From contig JAQTTH010000017.1 in the NCBI GenBank assembly GCA_028710895.1, positions 45,262 through 109,261 of the forward strand: DNA of 64,000 nucleotides, given 5' to 3'. This document shows, piece by piece, positions 45,559-56,500 of the stretch; the first letter of the stretch is position 1, and each line of letters begins with the position of its first letter. The stretch comes from Paludibacter sp. GTDB taxonomy: Bacteria; Bacteroidota; Bacteroidia; Bacteroidales; Paludibacteraceae. Below the pieces are notes generated by a model that saw nothing but the letters and a program-made list of their open reading frames with translations, did no database searches and had not been told where the DNA came from. The position numbers and the translations under genes were made by a program.

Positions 45559-48500
45559 TTAAAGTGTTTTACGCACTTCAGTTTCTTCGTAGCTTTCCAC
45601 CATGTCACCTACACGGATATCGTTGTAACCTTTGATATTCAAACCACATTCGTAGTTTGTACCAACTTCTTTCACATCGTCTTTGAAACGTTTCAATGAG
45701 TCAAGTTCACCAGTGTAAACTACAATACCATCGCGGATAATGCGAATTTTGTTAGCACGTTTGATTTTTCCTTCACGAACCAAGCAGCCGGCCACTGTAC
45801 CCACTTTTGTAATTTTGAATACTTCAATGATTTCAACTGTTGCAGTAATTTCTTCTTTGATTTCAGGAGAAAGCATACCTTCCATAGCAGCTTTGATTTC
45901 CTCAATAGCGTCGTAAATGATTGAGTAAAGACGAATATCAATTTCTTCTTTTTCAGCAATTTTACGAGCCGAAGTGGTTGGACGAACCTGGAATCCACAA
46001 ATAATGGCGTTAGATGCAGCTGCCAACAAAATATCTGAATCAGAAATTGCACCCACAGCTTTGTGAATTACATTTACCTGAATGTTCTCAGTCGACAGTT
46101 TTAATAATGAATCGGCTAATGCTTCAACCGAACCATCCACGTCACCTTTTACAATGATGTTTAATTCTTTGAAATCGCCCAATGCAATACGGCGACCTAA
46201 CTCGTCCAGTGTAAAGTGTTTCTTGGTACGGATACTTTGTTCACGCTGTAATTGTTCGCGTTTATTGGCAACCTGACGGGCTTCCTGCTCTGACGACATA
46301 ACATTGAAGTTGTCGCCAGCTTGCGGTGCACCATTCAAACCAAGGATCAATACTGGTTCGGCTGGTTTGGCTTCTTTAATACGTTGGTTACGTTCGTTGA
46401 ACATAGCTTTTACTTTCCCAAAATGAGTTCCTGCAAGTACAACATCGCCTTGTTTCAACGTCCCGTTTTGAACCAATATAGTCGATACGTAACCACGACC
46501 TTTATCCAATGTCGATTCAATTACCGATCCAATTGCGCGTTTATCAGGGTTTGCTCTTAATTCAAGAATTTCCGCTTCAAGTAATACTTTTTCAAGTAAT
46601 TCAGCCACACCGGTACCTTGTTTAGCCGATATGTCCTGCGATTGGTATTTACCACCCCAGTCTTCCACCAGATAGTTCATCTGAGCCAAAGTTTCTTTGA
46701 TTTTCTCGGGATTTGCTCCCGGTTTATCCACTTTGTTGATAGCAAATACCATAGGTACATTAGCTGCAGCAGCGTGGTTAATGGCTTCAATAGTTTGTGG
46801 CATCACGTTATCGTCAGCTGCCACAATAATGATAGCTAAGTCGGTCACTTTTGCTCCACGTGCACGCATGGCGGTAAATGCTTCGTGACCGGGAGTATCA
46901 AGGAAAGTGATACGTTGTCCATTTTCGAGTTGTACGTTATAAGCACCAATGTGTTGGGTTATACCACCCGCCTCACCGGCAATTACGTTTGCTTTACGGA
47001 TATAATCGAGCAATGATGTTTTACCATGGTCAACGTGACCCATTACAGTAACGATTGGAGCACGTGGCAATAAATCATCTTCTGTATCCACTTCTTCCTC
47101 ACCAATGGCTTCAATAACATCAGCACTTACGTATTCAGTTGTAAATCCAAATTCTTCAGCCACAATGTTGATTGTTTCTGCATCCAAACGTTGGTTGATA
47201 GATACCATCATACCAATGCTCATACAAGTCCCAATAACCTGGTTCACTGAAACATCCATCATGACTGCTAATTCGCTAACTGTTACGAATTCGGTCAGTT
47301 TCAATATGCTTTCTTCATCGTGTTCGCGCTGAGCCATTTCTTGTTGACGAGCACTAACATTGTCACGTTTATCGCGACGATATTTAGAGCCTTTTCCTTT
47401 CTTGTTTGCACCAGAAAGACGGGCTAATGTTTCCTTAATCTGTTTCTGAACATCTTCTTCGTTTACAGCCGTTTTAATCTGTTTTTTGAAGCGATCTTTG
47501 TTGTTTGCGTTTCCGGCACCTCCGCCAGTTGTACCAGGGGTGACTTTTTTGGGGTGAGCCAAACCTTGAGCAGGGCCAGTAGTTTGAGGTACTTTATTAA
47601 TGTCTACTTTTTGACTCGAAAAACGTTCACGTTTTTTCTTTGGATGTCCCGAGTTTGGATCTGCAGCCACTTCAGCGGCCGAGCGTAGAATTTTTTTCTC
47701 ACCAACAACTAGGGGTTTCTTGCCATCGGTTACAATTTTATTTTTATCCTCGCGTTCTCTGCGCTTTTGTTCTTTAGTTTTTGGCTTTGGACGTGTACTT
47801 TGATTCAATAATTCTAAATCAATTGTACCAACTACAACCGGTGCAATATCCAATGTTGGTCTGGCTAACGAGAAAACCTCATCTTCTTCGTGGTCGTTGT
47901 CTTTGGTTTCAACATTGCGCTCTGCAGATTCTGTTTCCGCTTCAACAATTTCTGTTTTAACCTCAATTTTCTTAGCAGGTTTTACTATTTCAATTTTTGG
48001 TTCTTCTGCTTGCTTTGCCTCCACTTTTGGTGTTTCAATTGGCTTTTCAACAGGTTTTTCGGATTGTTTTACAACGATAGGTTCTTCAATAACTACTTTT
48101 GCAGCAATTGGTTCAGCAACTTCTGTCCTAAGTTCTTGTTTGACTTCCTGAGGAGCAGTTTTTGGTTCTTCAGTTTTTACAGTCGCTTTTTCCTCTACTA
48201 CAACTGGTTTTTCAACAATTGGTTTTGGAGTATGTACCTCAGGTTTAATTTCTTGCCGTTTGTTTTTTGCTTCTAAATCGATATGTCCAACGGGTTTGAA
48301 GTGTGGCAATTGGTCTTCAGAAATAGTGACATGGATAGCTTCAGCAGGTTTCTCAACAGGCTTTGGGGTGTTGTATCCATCCAGGGCAACAGTTGCAGCC
48401 TTTTCTTTTAGATGGCGCTCCTGACTTAATCGCTCTGATTCAATTTTCAGAGCCATATCTTTGTTAAACTCTTTTGCGAGTAACAGATGCAAGTCGTCCT

Positions 48501-48615
48501 CCAATTTTAAATTGGGATCGTGAGCTAATTTATGACCTTTTTTCGCCAAAAATTCTAAAGCGGTAGACATACCAACATTCAAATCTTTACAGGCTTTACT
48601 TAATCTTATGGACAT
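45559..48615 (-). CDS. infB: Translation initiation factor IF-2
   Basis: A 1018-residue GTPase that positions initiator tRNA on the ribosome. The N-terminal half is long, low-complexity and rich in Lys/Glu/Pro, as common in Bacteroidota. The G domain has [12 protein letters not shown] (G1), [12 protein letters not shown] (G3) and NKVDKP (G4). The C-terminal domains end in [16 protein letters not shown]. It is the last gene of rimP-nusA-infB. Confidence 0.97.
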   Translation of the reverse strand: MSIRLSKACKDLNVGMSTALEFLAKKGHKLAHDPNLKLEDDLHLLLAKEFNKDMALKIESERLSQERHLKEKAATVALDGYNTPKPVEKPAEAIHVTISEDQLPHFKPVGHIDLEAKNKRQEIKPEVHTPKPIVEKPVVVEEKATVKTEEPKTAPQEVKQELRTEVAEPIAAKVVIEEPIVVKQSEKPVEKPIETPKVEAKQAEEPKIEIVKPAKKIEVKTEIVEAETESAERNVETKDNDHEEDEVFSLARPTLDIAPVVVGTIDLELLNQSTRPKPKTKEQKRREREDKNKIVTDGKKPLVVGEKKILRSAAEVAADPNSGHPKKKRERFSSQKVDINKVPQTTGPAQGLAHPKKVTPGTTGGGAGNANNKDRFKKQIKTAVNEEDVQKQIKETLARLSGANKKGKGSKYRRDKRDNVSARQQEMAQREHDEESILKLTEFVTVSELAVMMDVSVNQVIGTCMSIGMMVSINQRLDAETINIVAEEFGFTTEYVSADVIEAIGEEEVDTEDDLLPRAPIVTVMGHVDHGKTSLLDYIRKANVIAGEAGGITQHIGAYNVQLENGQRITFLDTPGHEAFTAMRARGAKVTDLAIIIVAADDNVMPQTIEAINHAAAANVPMVFAINKVDKPGANPEKIKETLAQMNYLVEDWGGKYQSQDISAKQGTGVAELLEKVLLEAEILELRANPDKRAIGSVIESTLDKGRGYVSTILVQNGTLKQGDVVLAGTHFGKVKAMFNERNQRIKEAKPAEPVLILGLNGAPQAGDNFNVMSSEQEARQVANKREQLQREQSIRTKKHFTLDELGRRIALGDFKELNIIVKGDVDGSVEALADSLLKLSTENIQVNVIHKAVGAISDSDILLAAASNAIICGFQVRPTTSARKIAEKEEIDIRLYSIIYDAIEEIKAAMEGMLSPEIKEEITATVEIIEVFKITKVGTVAGCLVREGKIKRANKIRIIRDGIVVYTGELDSLKRFKDDVKEVGTNYECGLNIKGYNDIRVGDMVESYEETEVRKTL

Positions 48616-48734
48616 ATTCTATAATTACAGTTTTTCTATTTTTTTGAGTAAAAGAGGTTGAAGCATTTTCAAACTCATGGTCAGCAGGATTCAGACTTTC
48701 GAAAATGTGAATTCGAAAATATGAATTTTAATTC

Positions 48735-49994
48735 TTATTCTTCGTCAGCAAATTCGGCATTTAATATAGCCAATACATCATCAACAGTTTCTTCTTCGAG
48801 GTCGGTACGACGAATCAAATCCTGACGTGAAATTGCCAAAACACTTTTAGCTGTGTCACAGCCGATTGCTTTCAATGAATCGATAACCCATTGATCGATT
48901 TCGTCGCTGAATTCGTCCAGGTAGATATCCTCTGTATCAGTATCTTCATCCATTTCGCGGAACACATCAAGTGTATATCCGGTGAGTAAGCTGGCCAATT
49001 TGATATTTAAACCACCTTTACCAATAGCTTGCGACACTTCTTCGGGTTTGAGGTAGATTTCAGCTTTTTTCTCTTCTTCGTTTAAGCGAATAGACGATAT
49101 TTTAGCAGGGCTCAAAGCACGGGATATAAAGAGATTTAAATTGTTAGTATAATTGATTACGTCAATGTTTTCGTTGCGCAATTCGCGAACAATTCCATGT
49201 ATACGTGAACCTTTCACACCTACACAAGCTCCAACCGGATCAATACGATCGTCGTATGATTCTACGGCTACTTTTGCTCTTTCGCCCGGAATGCGTGCAA
49301 TTTTCTTGATTGTAATCAATCCTTCATGTATTTCGGGCACTTCTAATTCGAATAAACGCTCAAGAAATACGGGAGAAATGCGCGAAAGAATAATTTTTGG
49401 ATTGTTGTTTTTATTTTCAACCATTGCTACAACGGCACGAACTGTATCGCCTTTACGGTAGAAGTCGGTTGGAATTTGTTCTGATTTTGGTAAATAAAGT
49501 TCATTGCCATCCTCATCAATAAGCAACATTTCTTTTTTCCAAATCTGATATAATTCGGCACTCACAATTTGTCCAACTTTTTCGCTGTATTTGCTGAAAA
49601 CATTGTCTTTTTGAAGTTCAAGAATTTTCGACGACAATGTTTGACGAAGTGTAAGAATAGCACGACGACCAAAACTAAGGAAATCCACTGTTTCAGTTAC
49701 TTCTTCATCTATCTCAAAATCTTCATCTATCTTTTTGGCATCAGTCAACGAAATCTCTACGTTTTCGTCTTCTAAATCCTCGTCGGCAACCACAGTACGG
49801 TTACGATATATTTCGAAGTCACCTTTATCGGGGTTGATGATAACATCGTAATTTTCATCTGTTCCGAACATTTTAGAGATTACATTACGGAACGACTCTT
49901 CCATTACACTGATTAATGTACTTCTGTCGATGCTTTTTAGCTCTTTAAACTCCGAAAAAGTATCAATTAAGCTAATAGTTTCTTTTTTGCTCAT
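48735..49994 (-). CDS. nusA: Transcription termination/antitermination factor NusA
   Basis: A 419-residue RNA polymerase-binding factor. An N-terminal domain (about 1-130), an S1 domain, and KH domains with ACVGVKGSRIHGIVREL and AIGKGGLNIKLASLLTG are visible. An acidic C-terminus follows. It starts three bases after rimP and precedes infB, the classical order. Confidence 0.96.
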   Translation of the reverse strand: MSKKETISLIDTFSEFKELKSIDRSTLISVMEESFRNVISKMFGTDENYDVIINPDKGDFEIYRNRTVVADEDLEDENVEISLTDAKKIDEDFEIDEEVTETVDFLSFGRRAILTLRQTLSSKILELQKDNVFSKYSEKVGQIVSAELYQIWKKEMLLIDEDGNELYLPKSEQIPTDFYRKGDTVRAVVAMVENKNNNPKIILSRISPVFLERLFELEVPEIHEGLITIKKIARIPGERAKVAVESYDDRIDPVGACVGVKGSRIHGIVRELRNENIDVINYTNNLNLFISRALSPAKISSIRLNEEEKKAEIYLKPEEVSQAIGKGGLNIKLASLLTGYTLDVFREMDEDTDTEDIYLDEFSDEIDQWVIDSLKAIGCDTAKSVLAISRQDLIRRTDLEEETVDDVLAILNAEFADEE

Positions 49995-49997
49995 GGC

Positions 49998-50465
49998 TTA
50001 TTTGAATCTAATAATATATTTTGTGTTTTTAATATCTTCGTATGAGAAAGTGAGGTTTTCAACCACAGTCATTTTGCGTTTGGCTCCCTCAGGCTTCTCT
50101 GTTCGTTCTGTTTGTAAAACAAATCCTGTTTCACTTACTTCAGTAAGGATTCCGGATACTTTTTTTCCGGTTTTTGTTAGCGTTTCCACCTCATTTCCGA
50201 TGTTTTTTTTGTACTGTTTTACCACTTTGAATGGCTCAGTTAGTCCGGCAGAACTTACTTCTAACTCATAATCCTCAACTTCTCTATCAAATTGAGACTC
50301 AATATGTCTATTAAGTGCAGCACAATACTCCAGCGAAACTCCCTCAAACGAATCTATTTCTATCGAAATGCGATTGTCCGGAGCAATTTTTATATCCACT
50401 AAATAGTAGTCAGAGCTTGCAAGAAACTCTTCAACTGATTGATATATAGAATCTTTTGAAATCAT
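49998..50465 (-). CDS. rimP: Ribosome maturation factor RimP
   Basis: A 155-residue factor for 30S subunit assembly. Characteristic segments are RISIEIDSFEGVSLEYCAALNRHIESQFD and DYELEVSSAGLTEPFKV. Start 50465 (MISKDSIYQSVEEFL) is chosen over 50513 because the 16 extra residues are not family-like. It is the first gene of the rimP-nusA-infB operon, with a promoter at 50529-50536. Confidence 0.93.
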   Translation of the reverse strand: MISKDSIYQSVEEFLASSDYYLVDIKIAPDNRISIEIDSFEGVSLEYCAALNRHIESQFDREVEDYELEVSSAGLTEPFKVVKQYKKNIGNEVETLTKTGKKVSGILTEVSETGFVLQTERTEKPEGAKRKMTVVENLTFSYEDIKNTKYIIRFK

Positions 50466-50528
50466 AAGTACGTTATATTGAACAAATAAGGGGACTGTTG
50501 TCCCCTCCTCCATATCCTATTTCGGTTG

Positions 50529-50536
50529 CAAAAGTA
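50529..50536 (-). promoter_or_regulatory. -7 promoter element for rimP-nusA-infB
   Basis: TACTTTTG on the minus strand, about 64 bases upstream of the rimP start. The rest of the gap to 50710 is AT-rich and shows nothing definite. Confidence 0.6.
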
Positions 50537-50710
50537 CGAATAATTATTTAGAGTACAAAGATTTATGTTTAAAATTATTGCTGATATGTTTTTAGAATAA
50601 ATCAATTGATAAATATTTACCTCAATTTATATTTATTGTCCTGTTGCATTTTTATGCATTTTGGATAAAAATAATGATTTGAGTTGGGCGAAATATTGGG
50701 TACTAACACT

Positions 50711-50718
50711 TATCTTTG
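50711..50718 (+). promoter_or_regulatory. -7 promoter element for buk
   Basis: TATCTTTG on the plus strand, 45 bases upstream of the start. Confidence 0.65.
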
Positions 50719-50762
50719 TGTAAATATATAATATTAGAATTGTAATTGTCAATCCATTTGCC

Positions 50763-51827
50763 ATGTATAAAATTCTGTCTGTAAACCCGGGTTCTACCTC
50801 TACTAAATTTGCTGTATATGAAGATGAAAGACTTGTCAGTTTGCATACAATACGTCATACTTCCGATGAGTTAAATGTTTATAAAACACTTTCGGAACAA
50901 AGTGAATTTCGGAAGAATGTGATTTTGGATAGATTGAATGAAGAAGGATTCGTTTTATCTGAATTGTCGGCAATAGTTGGTCGTGGTGGTATGGTCCGTT
51001 CGCTCGAATCAGGTGTGTATACAGTGAATGAGAGATTGATACATGATTTGAAATATGCAACTCAGGGTGAACATGCGAGTAATCTGGGTGGAATTATTGC
51101 TCACGAAATTGCTCACGAAATACCAAATTGTCAGGCTTTTATTGCAGATCCGGTAGTTGTTGACGAAATGCAGGAAGTGGCACGCATAAGCGGTTTACCT
51201 TTGATTCCACGTCGCTCCATGTTTCACGCCCTTAACCACAAGGCCGTTGGGCGGAAATATGCAAAATTACACAGTACATCTTATGAAAAGCTAAATCTGG
51301 TTGTTGCTCATTTAGGAGGTGGTATTTCGGTGGCTGCACATCGGCAAGGCAAAGTGGTGGATGTGAATCAGGGGTTGGATGGCTATGGGCCATTTTCACC
51401 GGAACGTGCCGGAACGCTCGATGCAGGAATACTTGTAAAGCTCTGTTTTAGTGGGAGGTATACACTTGAAGAGGTTAAGAAGATGTTGGTTGGTAATGGT
51501 GGTTTAATGGTGCATTTGGGTACAAACGAAATTCCAGCTATCGTTCAAATGGTTGAAAATGGTGATGAACAAGCTAAAATTGTTTTGGAGGCAATGGCCT
51601 ATCAGGTTGCAAAGGAGATTGGAGCCATGTTTGCCGTGTTAAAAGGGGATGTGGATGCTATAATTCTAACGGGTGGAATTGCACACAGTCAGTTCGTTGT
51701 AAATTATATTGAAAAAATGGTTTCCTTTATGGGTAAAGTGGTAATTTATCCGGGTGAAGATGAAATGGAAGCACTTGCCATGAGCGGTTTGCGTGTTTTG
51801 AGGGGAGAGAAGGCGAAAGAATATTGA
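50763..51827 (+). CDS. buk: Butyrate kinase
   Basis: A 354-residue ASKHA-fold acyl kinase that interconverts butyryl phosphate and butyrate with ATP. It opens KILSVNPGSTSTKFAVYEDE and has VVGRGGMVRSL-like (IVGRGGMVRSL), VVAHLGGGISVAAH and ILTGGIAHSQF, the phosphate and nucleotide-binding segments. Length matches Buk (about 355) and not acetate kinase (about 400). The usual partner phosphate butyryltransferase is not adjacent. It might also act on branched short-chain acyl phosphates. Confidence 0.93.
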   Translation: MYKILSVNPGSTSTKFAVYEDERLVSLHTIRHTSDELNVYKTLSEQSEFRKNVILDRLNEEGFVLSELSAIVGRGGMVRSLESGVYTVNERLIHDLKYATQGEHASNLGGIIAHEIAHEIPNCQAFIADPVVVDEMQEVARISGLPLIPRRSMFHALNHKAVGRKYAKLHSTSYEKLNLVVAHLGGGISVAAHRQGKVVDVNQGLDGYGPFSPERAGTLDAGILVKLCFSGRYTLEEVKKMLVGNGGLMVHLGTNEIPAIVQMVENGDEQAKIVLEAMAYQVAKEIGAMFAVLKGDVDAIILTGGIAHSQFVVNYIEKMVSFMGKVVIYPGEDEMEALAMSGLRVLRGEKAKEY

Positions 51828-51831
51828 TTGT

Positions 51832-52449
51832 TCACTGATTTTGATTTTCAGAGATAGTTGGTTCGTTGTGCATGCCTATAATTTTCTCTTCCCAGAGAAC
51901 CCACATAAGAAATATTATTCCATAAAAAAGATATTTGAATGCGTAGAGATGGAGGAATTCAAACCAATCAGGATGATTTTCCATACATGCAGCGATGAAG
52001 GCTATTCTAAATATATTAAACGTATAGACAACAAGTAAACCTAGTGGAATATACCAAATTTTCTTTTTCCAGGAACCCCGGTTAAAAGCAATGATACAAA
52101 GGAATATGTAGGACTGCTTCAATCCGGTACAAGCCCATATTATCTGAACTCCATTGCCGTTTGAATAACCAAGCACATTGTCGGGTTTCAGAATTATATC
52201 AAACCCTATCGTTCTTAAAATAAACTCAGTTACAAATGCAACATGCTTAGCCATCCAAACAAAAGGAGCCGTAATATCAATACCCCAAAATGTAACTAGT
52301 GAATTCAGTCCTTCGTCTTCATCCCCGAGTACATTGTACTTCCAAAAGAAATTTGCTGCCATTAGAATAACAGCAAAGAGTATAACTCCCTTGTATGGTT
52401 CAAGTTTTTCCGGAAATTTTATGTTGGGAATTTTGATTTTCAACTTCAA
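51832..52449 (-). CDS. Exosortase/archaeosortase family transpeptidase
   Basis: A 205-residue membrane protein with about six helices. The proposed triad is intact: Cys107 in IIWACTGLKQS, Arg148 in FNIFRIAFIAA and His167 in FLHLYAFKYLFYG. Exosortases cleave C-terminal sorting tails of exported proteins. The ATG follows directly after the tsaD stop, so the two share an mRNA. No sorting-tail substrate or EPS gene is recognised nearby. It resembles the Bacteroidota Xrt types; I do not assign a subfamily. Confidence 0.85.
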   Translation of the reverse strand: MKLKIKIPNIKFPEKLEPYKGVILFAVILMAANFFWKYNVLGDEDEGLNSLVTFWGIDITAPFVWMAKHVAFVTEFILRTIGFDIILKPDNVLGYSNGNGVQIIWACTGLKQSYIFLCIIAFNRGSWKKKIWYIPLGLLVVYTFNIFRIAFIAACMENHPDWFEFLHLYAFKYLFYGIIFLMWVLWEEKIIGMHNEPTISENQNQ

Positions 52450-53478
52450 TTAAAATTTGTTGGTAACTCGTGCAAACGGAACTTCTTCGATCGAACAAAA
52501 ATCGGCATGTTGATATTTGAAATATCCCGTAATGGCTATCATAGCTGCATTGTCGGTTGTAAAAGCAAAAGGAGGAATGTAGACTTCCCAGTTGTGTTTT
52601 TTGCCATAGTCGTGAAATGCCTGACGAAGAGCCGAATTGGCCGAAACTCCTCCGGCGACAGCAACCTGATTGATATTTAGTTCTGTAGCTGCCTTCAATA
52701 GTTTTTTCATCAGAATATCCACAACGGTCGACTGAAGTGAGGCACAAAGATCATTCAGATTTTCTTCAACAAAATCTGGATTTTCTTTGATTTTGTCGCG
52801 AAGCAGATATAGAAATGATGTTTTTAGTCCACTGAAACTGTAATTGTAATCTGGAATCTGTGGCTTATTTAATTTAAATGCATTTGGATTTCCTTCCTTT
52901 GCCAATCGATCGATGTGTGGTCCGCCGGGATAGGGAAGCCCCATTACTTTTGCACATTTATCAAATGCTTCTCCGGCTGCATCGTCGATTGTTTGACCAA
53001 TCACTTCCATATCGTCATAAGCTTTTACGAGTACGATTTGAGAATTTCCACCCGAAACCAATAGGCATAAAAACGGAAACTCGGGACGACGCTCATCTGT
53101 TTTGCCTTCGCTTATGAAATGTGCGAGAACATGTGCTTGTAAGTGATTCACGTCTACGAGTGGTATGTCGAGAGCCTGAGCAAATCCTTTGGCAAAGGAT
53201 GTTCCTACAAGTAAAGATCCTAGCAAACCCGGACCGCGTGTAAAAGCAATTGCACTTAGTTGGCTTTTATCTATACCGGCACGTTTTAAAGCTTCGTGTA
53301 CAACTGGGATGATGTTGAGTTGGTGAGCACGCGATGCTAGTTCCGGAACTACCCCTCCAAAATTGGTGTGAACAGCTTGATTTGCAATTACATTCGAGAG
53401 CATTACGCCGTCGCGAATTACAGAGGCAGAAGTGTCGTCGCAAGACGATTCAATGCCTAATATTATTGTTGAATTCAT
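52450..53478 (-). CDS. tsaD: tRNA N6-threonylcarbamoyladenosine transferase TsaD
   Basis: A 342-residue ASKHA ATPase of the t6A37 tRNA-modification complex. It starts ILGIESSCDDTSASV and has the metal-binding His112 and His116 in VNHLQAHVLAH. SGGNSQIV and VAGGVSANSALR complete the nucleotide site. Length is typical. The exosortase gene begins at the very next base. Confidence 0.96.
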   Translation of the reverse strand: MNSTIILGIESSCDDTSASVIRDGVMLSNVIANQAVHTNFGGVVPELASRAHQLNIIPVVHEALKRAGIDKSQLSAIAFTRGPGLLGSLLVGTSFAKGFAQALDIPLVDVNHLQAHVLAHFISEGKTDERRPEFPFLCLLVSGGNSQIVLVKAYDDMEVIGQTIDDAAGEAFDKCAKVMGLPYPGGPHIDRLAKEGNPNAFKLNKPQIPDYNYSFSGLKTSFLYLLRDKIKENPDFVEENLNDLCASLQSTVVDILMKKLLKAATELNINQVAVAGGVSANSALRQAFHDYGKKHNWEVYIPPFAFTTDNAAMIAITGYFKYQHADFCSIEEVPFARVTNKF

Positions 53479-53580
53479 TCTTTAGTTGAAAAGTTGAAAA
53501 TTGAATGCTGTTTGTGAAAGTTCAAGCACTATTGGCATAACAATTGATAATTGATTTTGTCAATCTTTAATTGCCTACTT

Positions 53581-56500
53581 ATGTGCATTTCATTGTGGTT
53601 TCACAAAATTATTACTTACTTTTGCGTAATAAAGTCCAAAGGTATAAAAAAAACACTCAAAATAGTAGGTTTTAGCATTGCCGGAATAATTTTATTTTTC
53701 GGAATACTGCTTATCTTGTTTCAAAACAGCAAGATACAAGGCTACATTGCTCAGGCTGTTGTAAAGGAACTCTCTGCGAAACTTCACACAAAAGTAAGCG
53801 TGGGGAGAGTGGAGTATAAATTGTTTAATACAATGGCAATTAGTGATTTGTATGTCGAAGACCTGCAAAGAGATACTTTGCTGTTTGTACACGAAGCAGA
53901 CGCTCATTTTGATTTTTGGAAGTTCTCTGCCGGGAGAGTGCATTTTACTTCAATTGATCTGGATCAATTATATGGGAATCTGATTGTGGATAAATCAGGT
54001 CACTCAAACCTCGATTTTGTCATAAAAGCTTTCCAAAAACCTACCACCAACGACACCACTGTAGTTGAATATCAAATTAAGAAATTTCGATTAAAGAATT
54101 CGAGATTTGACTTTACAAACTTCCAGCAAATGAAAACATTACCTCAGGGGGTGTTTAATGGCAATAAGCTTAAGTTTCGAAATATAGATGCCGAAATAGC
54201 ACTCGATGTATTCAAAAAGGACACACTCAATGCTCAAATTTTGGGTTTTAGTGCATTGGAACAATCAGGTCTGGAAATTACGGATATAGAAACACATATT
54301 TATGGTTCAAAACGAGGTGTTCAAATTCCTTCGTTGGTTGTTGAGATGCCTAATTCTAAAGTCAAACTGGAGGATGTAAAACTCAAATATGATAGTTTAG
54401 CTGATTTAAATGAATTTGTTGAAAAAGTGCGTTTAAACGCTCCAATCACTCTTTCAACTATAGCTTTGTCCGATTTAAAAGCTTTTGTGCCTCAATTTAA
54501 AAATGCAAAAGGCCGTGCGAGTATTAAAGGTTTGATTTCAGGGCGTATCTCGAGTCTTCGTTTCCAAAAAATGGAAATTAAGTATGGCAAATCATTTTTG
54601 TTGAATGCCGATTTGGATATTAATGGATTACCTGATATACGGGAAGCCTTTATTTATGGACAGATAAATGAACTGGATTTACCCAAGACAGATGTTCAGG
54701 ATTTGGTTTCGGAACTTAGCAATAGGCCATTTGTGTTGCCAAAGGAATTGGACCAGTTAGGGCTTGTAAAGTACAAGGGAAATATTACCGGATTCCTCAG
54801 CAATCTTGTGGCATACGGCAATATTAGTACAAATTTGGGCAGTATATCTACTGATATTTTGTTGAAGTTTGAGAACCATTTAAAGGATTTATCTTATAAT
54901 GGAACTGTGAAAACCACTAATTTTCAGTTGGGCAGATTGTTGAATAATTCCCAACTTGGAAAAATTGCTTTTAATCTCAATACTAAGGGATCAAAAAAGG
55001 ACAAAGAAAGTCTGCAAGGAACAATCACTGCTAAAGTTCCTGAATTTCAGTTCAAAAATTATTCGTATCGTGATATTCAATTTAATGGAGCGTATGATGG
55101 GAAAGGGTTTGATGGTAGGGCAGACGTTGAAGATGATAATATTCATGCGCACTTTAATGGTGTAATTGACTTGTCGCAGAAGTTGCCCATTTTCGATTTT
55201 GATTTAAAAATGGCAAAAATTAACCCAAATGCATTGAAGTTAATTGATACGTATCCAGGTGCCACTTTGTCGTTTAATGGAAAAACGAATATGGTTGGAA
55301 ATTCGTTGGATAACATCAATGGCTTTGTCCGATTTGATAGCATTACATTTAGTAACAAAGGGAAAACGTTGAATGTCGATAATATCCAGTTGGTTTCGCG
55401 TATTCAGGGTAATTACACGCATGTCAATGTTGCATCCGATTATGTGAATGGCTCATTAAGCGGGAATTTCAAATACAGTACTATTGGAAAAACGATTAAT
55501 CGAATAATTCAAAACTATTTGCCTTCCTTGTCAACCGCTGATGTTTCTACTGCAAATCAAAACACAAATCATTTAGATGTGGATTTGACGGTTGAGAATA
55601 CAAATGAAATCTCCGATGTGTTGGGTCTGGGATATAAATTAGAAGGAATTTCTAAGCTAAAAGGCTTTATTGATGAGGGTACTAACCGGATCTCAATTAA
55701 TGGGAATATTCCAATGCTTGAATCGAATAAGCGAAAACTTCAAAATCTGACTGTCCATTGTGAAAATTCAAAACAACAACTGCAATTGACAACCAGAGCT
55801 TTGATGTTGGAAAGTTTTGGAAATATCAGTTTGTTTATGACTGCTTCGGCCGCTAAAGATTCTGTTCTGGCACAGTTTGGATGGCAGAATTCCCACAAAG
55901 TAACCAATGCCGGCCAGATTAATGCCATTACTAAATTCCGGAAAGAAAGTAATAAAACAGCTGCGAGTCTTTCAATTTTACCTTCTGAAATTATCATTTC
56001 CGATTCTATTTGGACGCTTCATCCCTGTGTTGTCGATTTTAAAGCCGACAGTACAATTCATGTGAATAATTTCCTCTTTGAAAATCACAAACAGTTTGTT
56101 CATGTCAATGGTATTGCATCAAAGAAACAAAATGAAGGTTTGACCGTTGAAATGAATGATTTGAACCTTGAATTCCTTTTGTCCAATTTATTGAAGATAA
56201 AGACGATTACCTTTGGTGGAAATGTAACGGGTAAAGCAACCTTATATAGCTTATTGAAACAGCCTATTTATGAGGCCAATCTTTTTGTAAAGAATGTGGC
56301 ACTTAATCATAAATTGATTGGCGATGCCACACTGTTCTCAACCTGGGATAAGGAAAATAGTCAGGTGTTAGCAAGTGGTACGTTTGTAAATGATAAGAAC
56401 GAAAAAATAGCAGTTGTTGATGGTGTATATGTGCCTAAAAATGACTCACTTGATTTTATGTTTGATGCTCATGATTTAAGTGTCGAATTTTTGGATCGGT

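Noticed and set aside
47890..48276. Phe/Cys-rich plus-strand frame opposite infB
   Set aside because: Antisense shadow of the Lys/Glu/Pro-rich IF-2 N-terminus.
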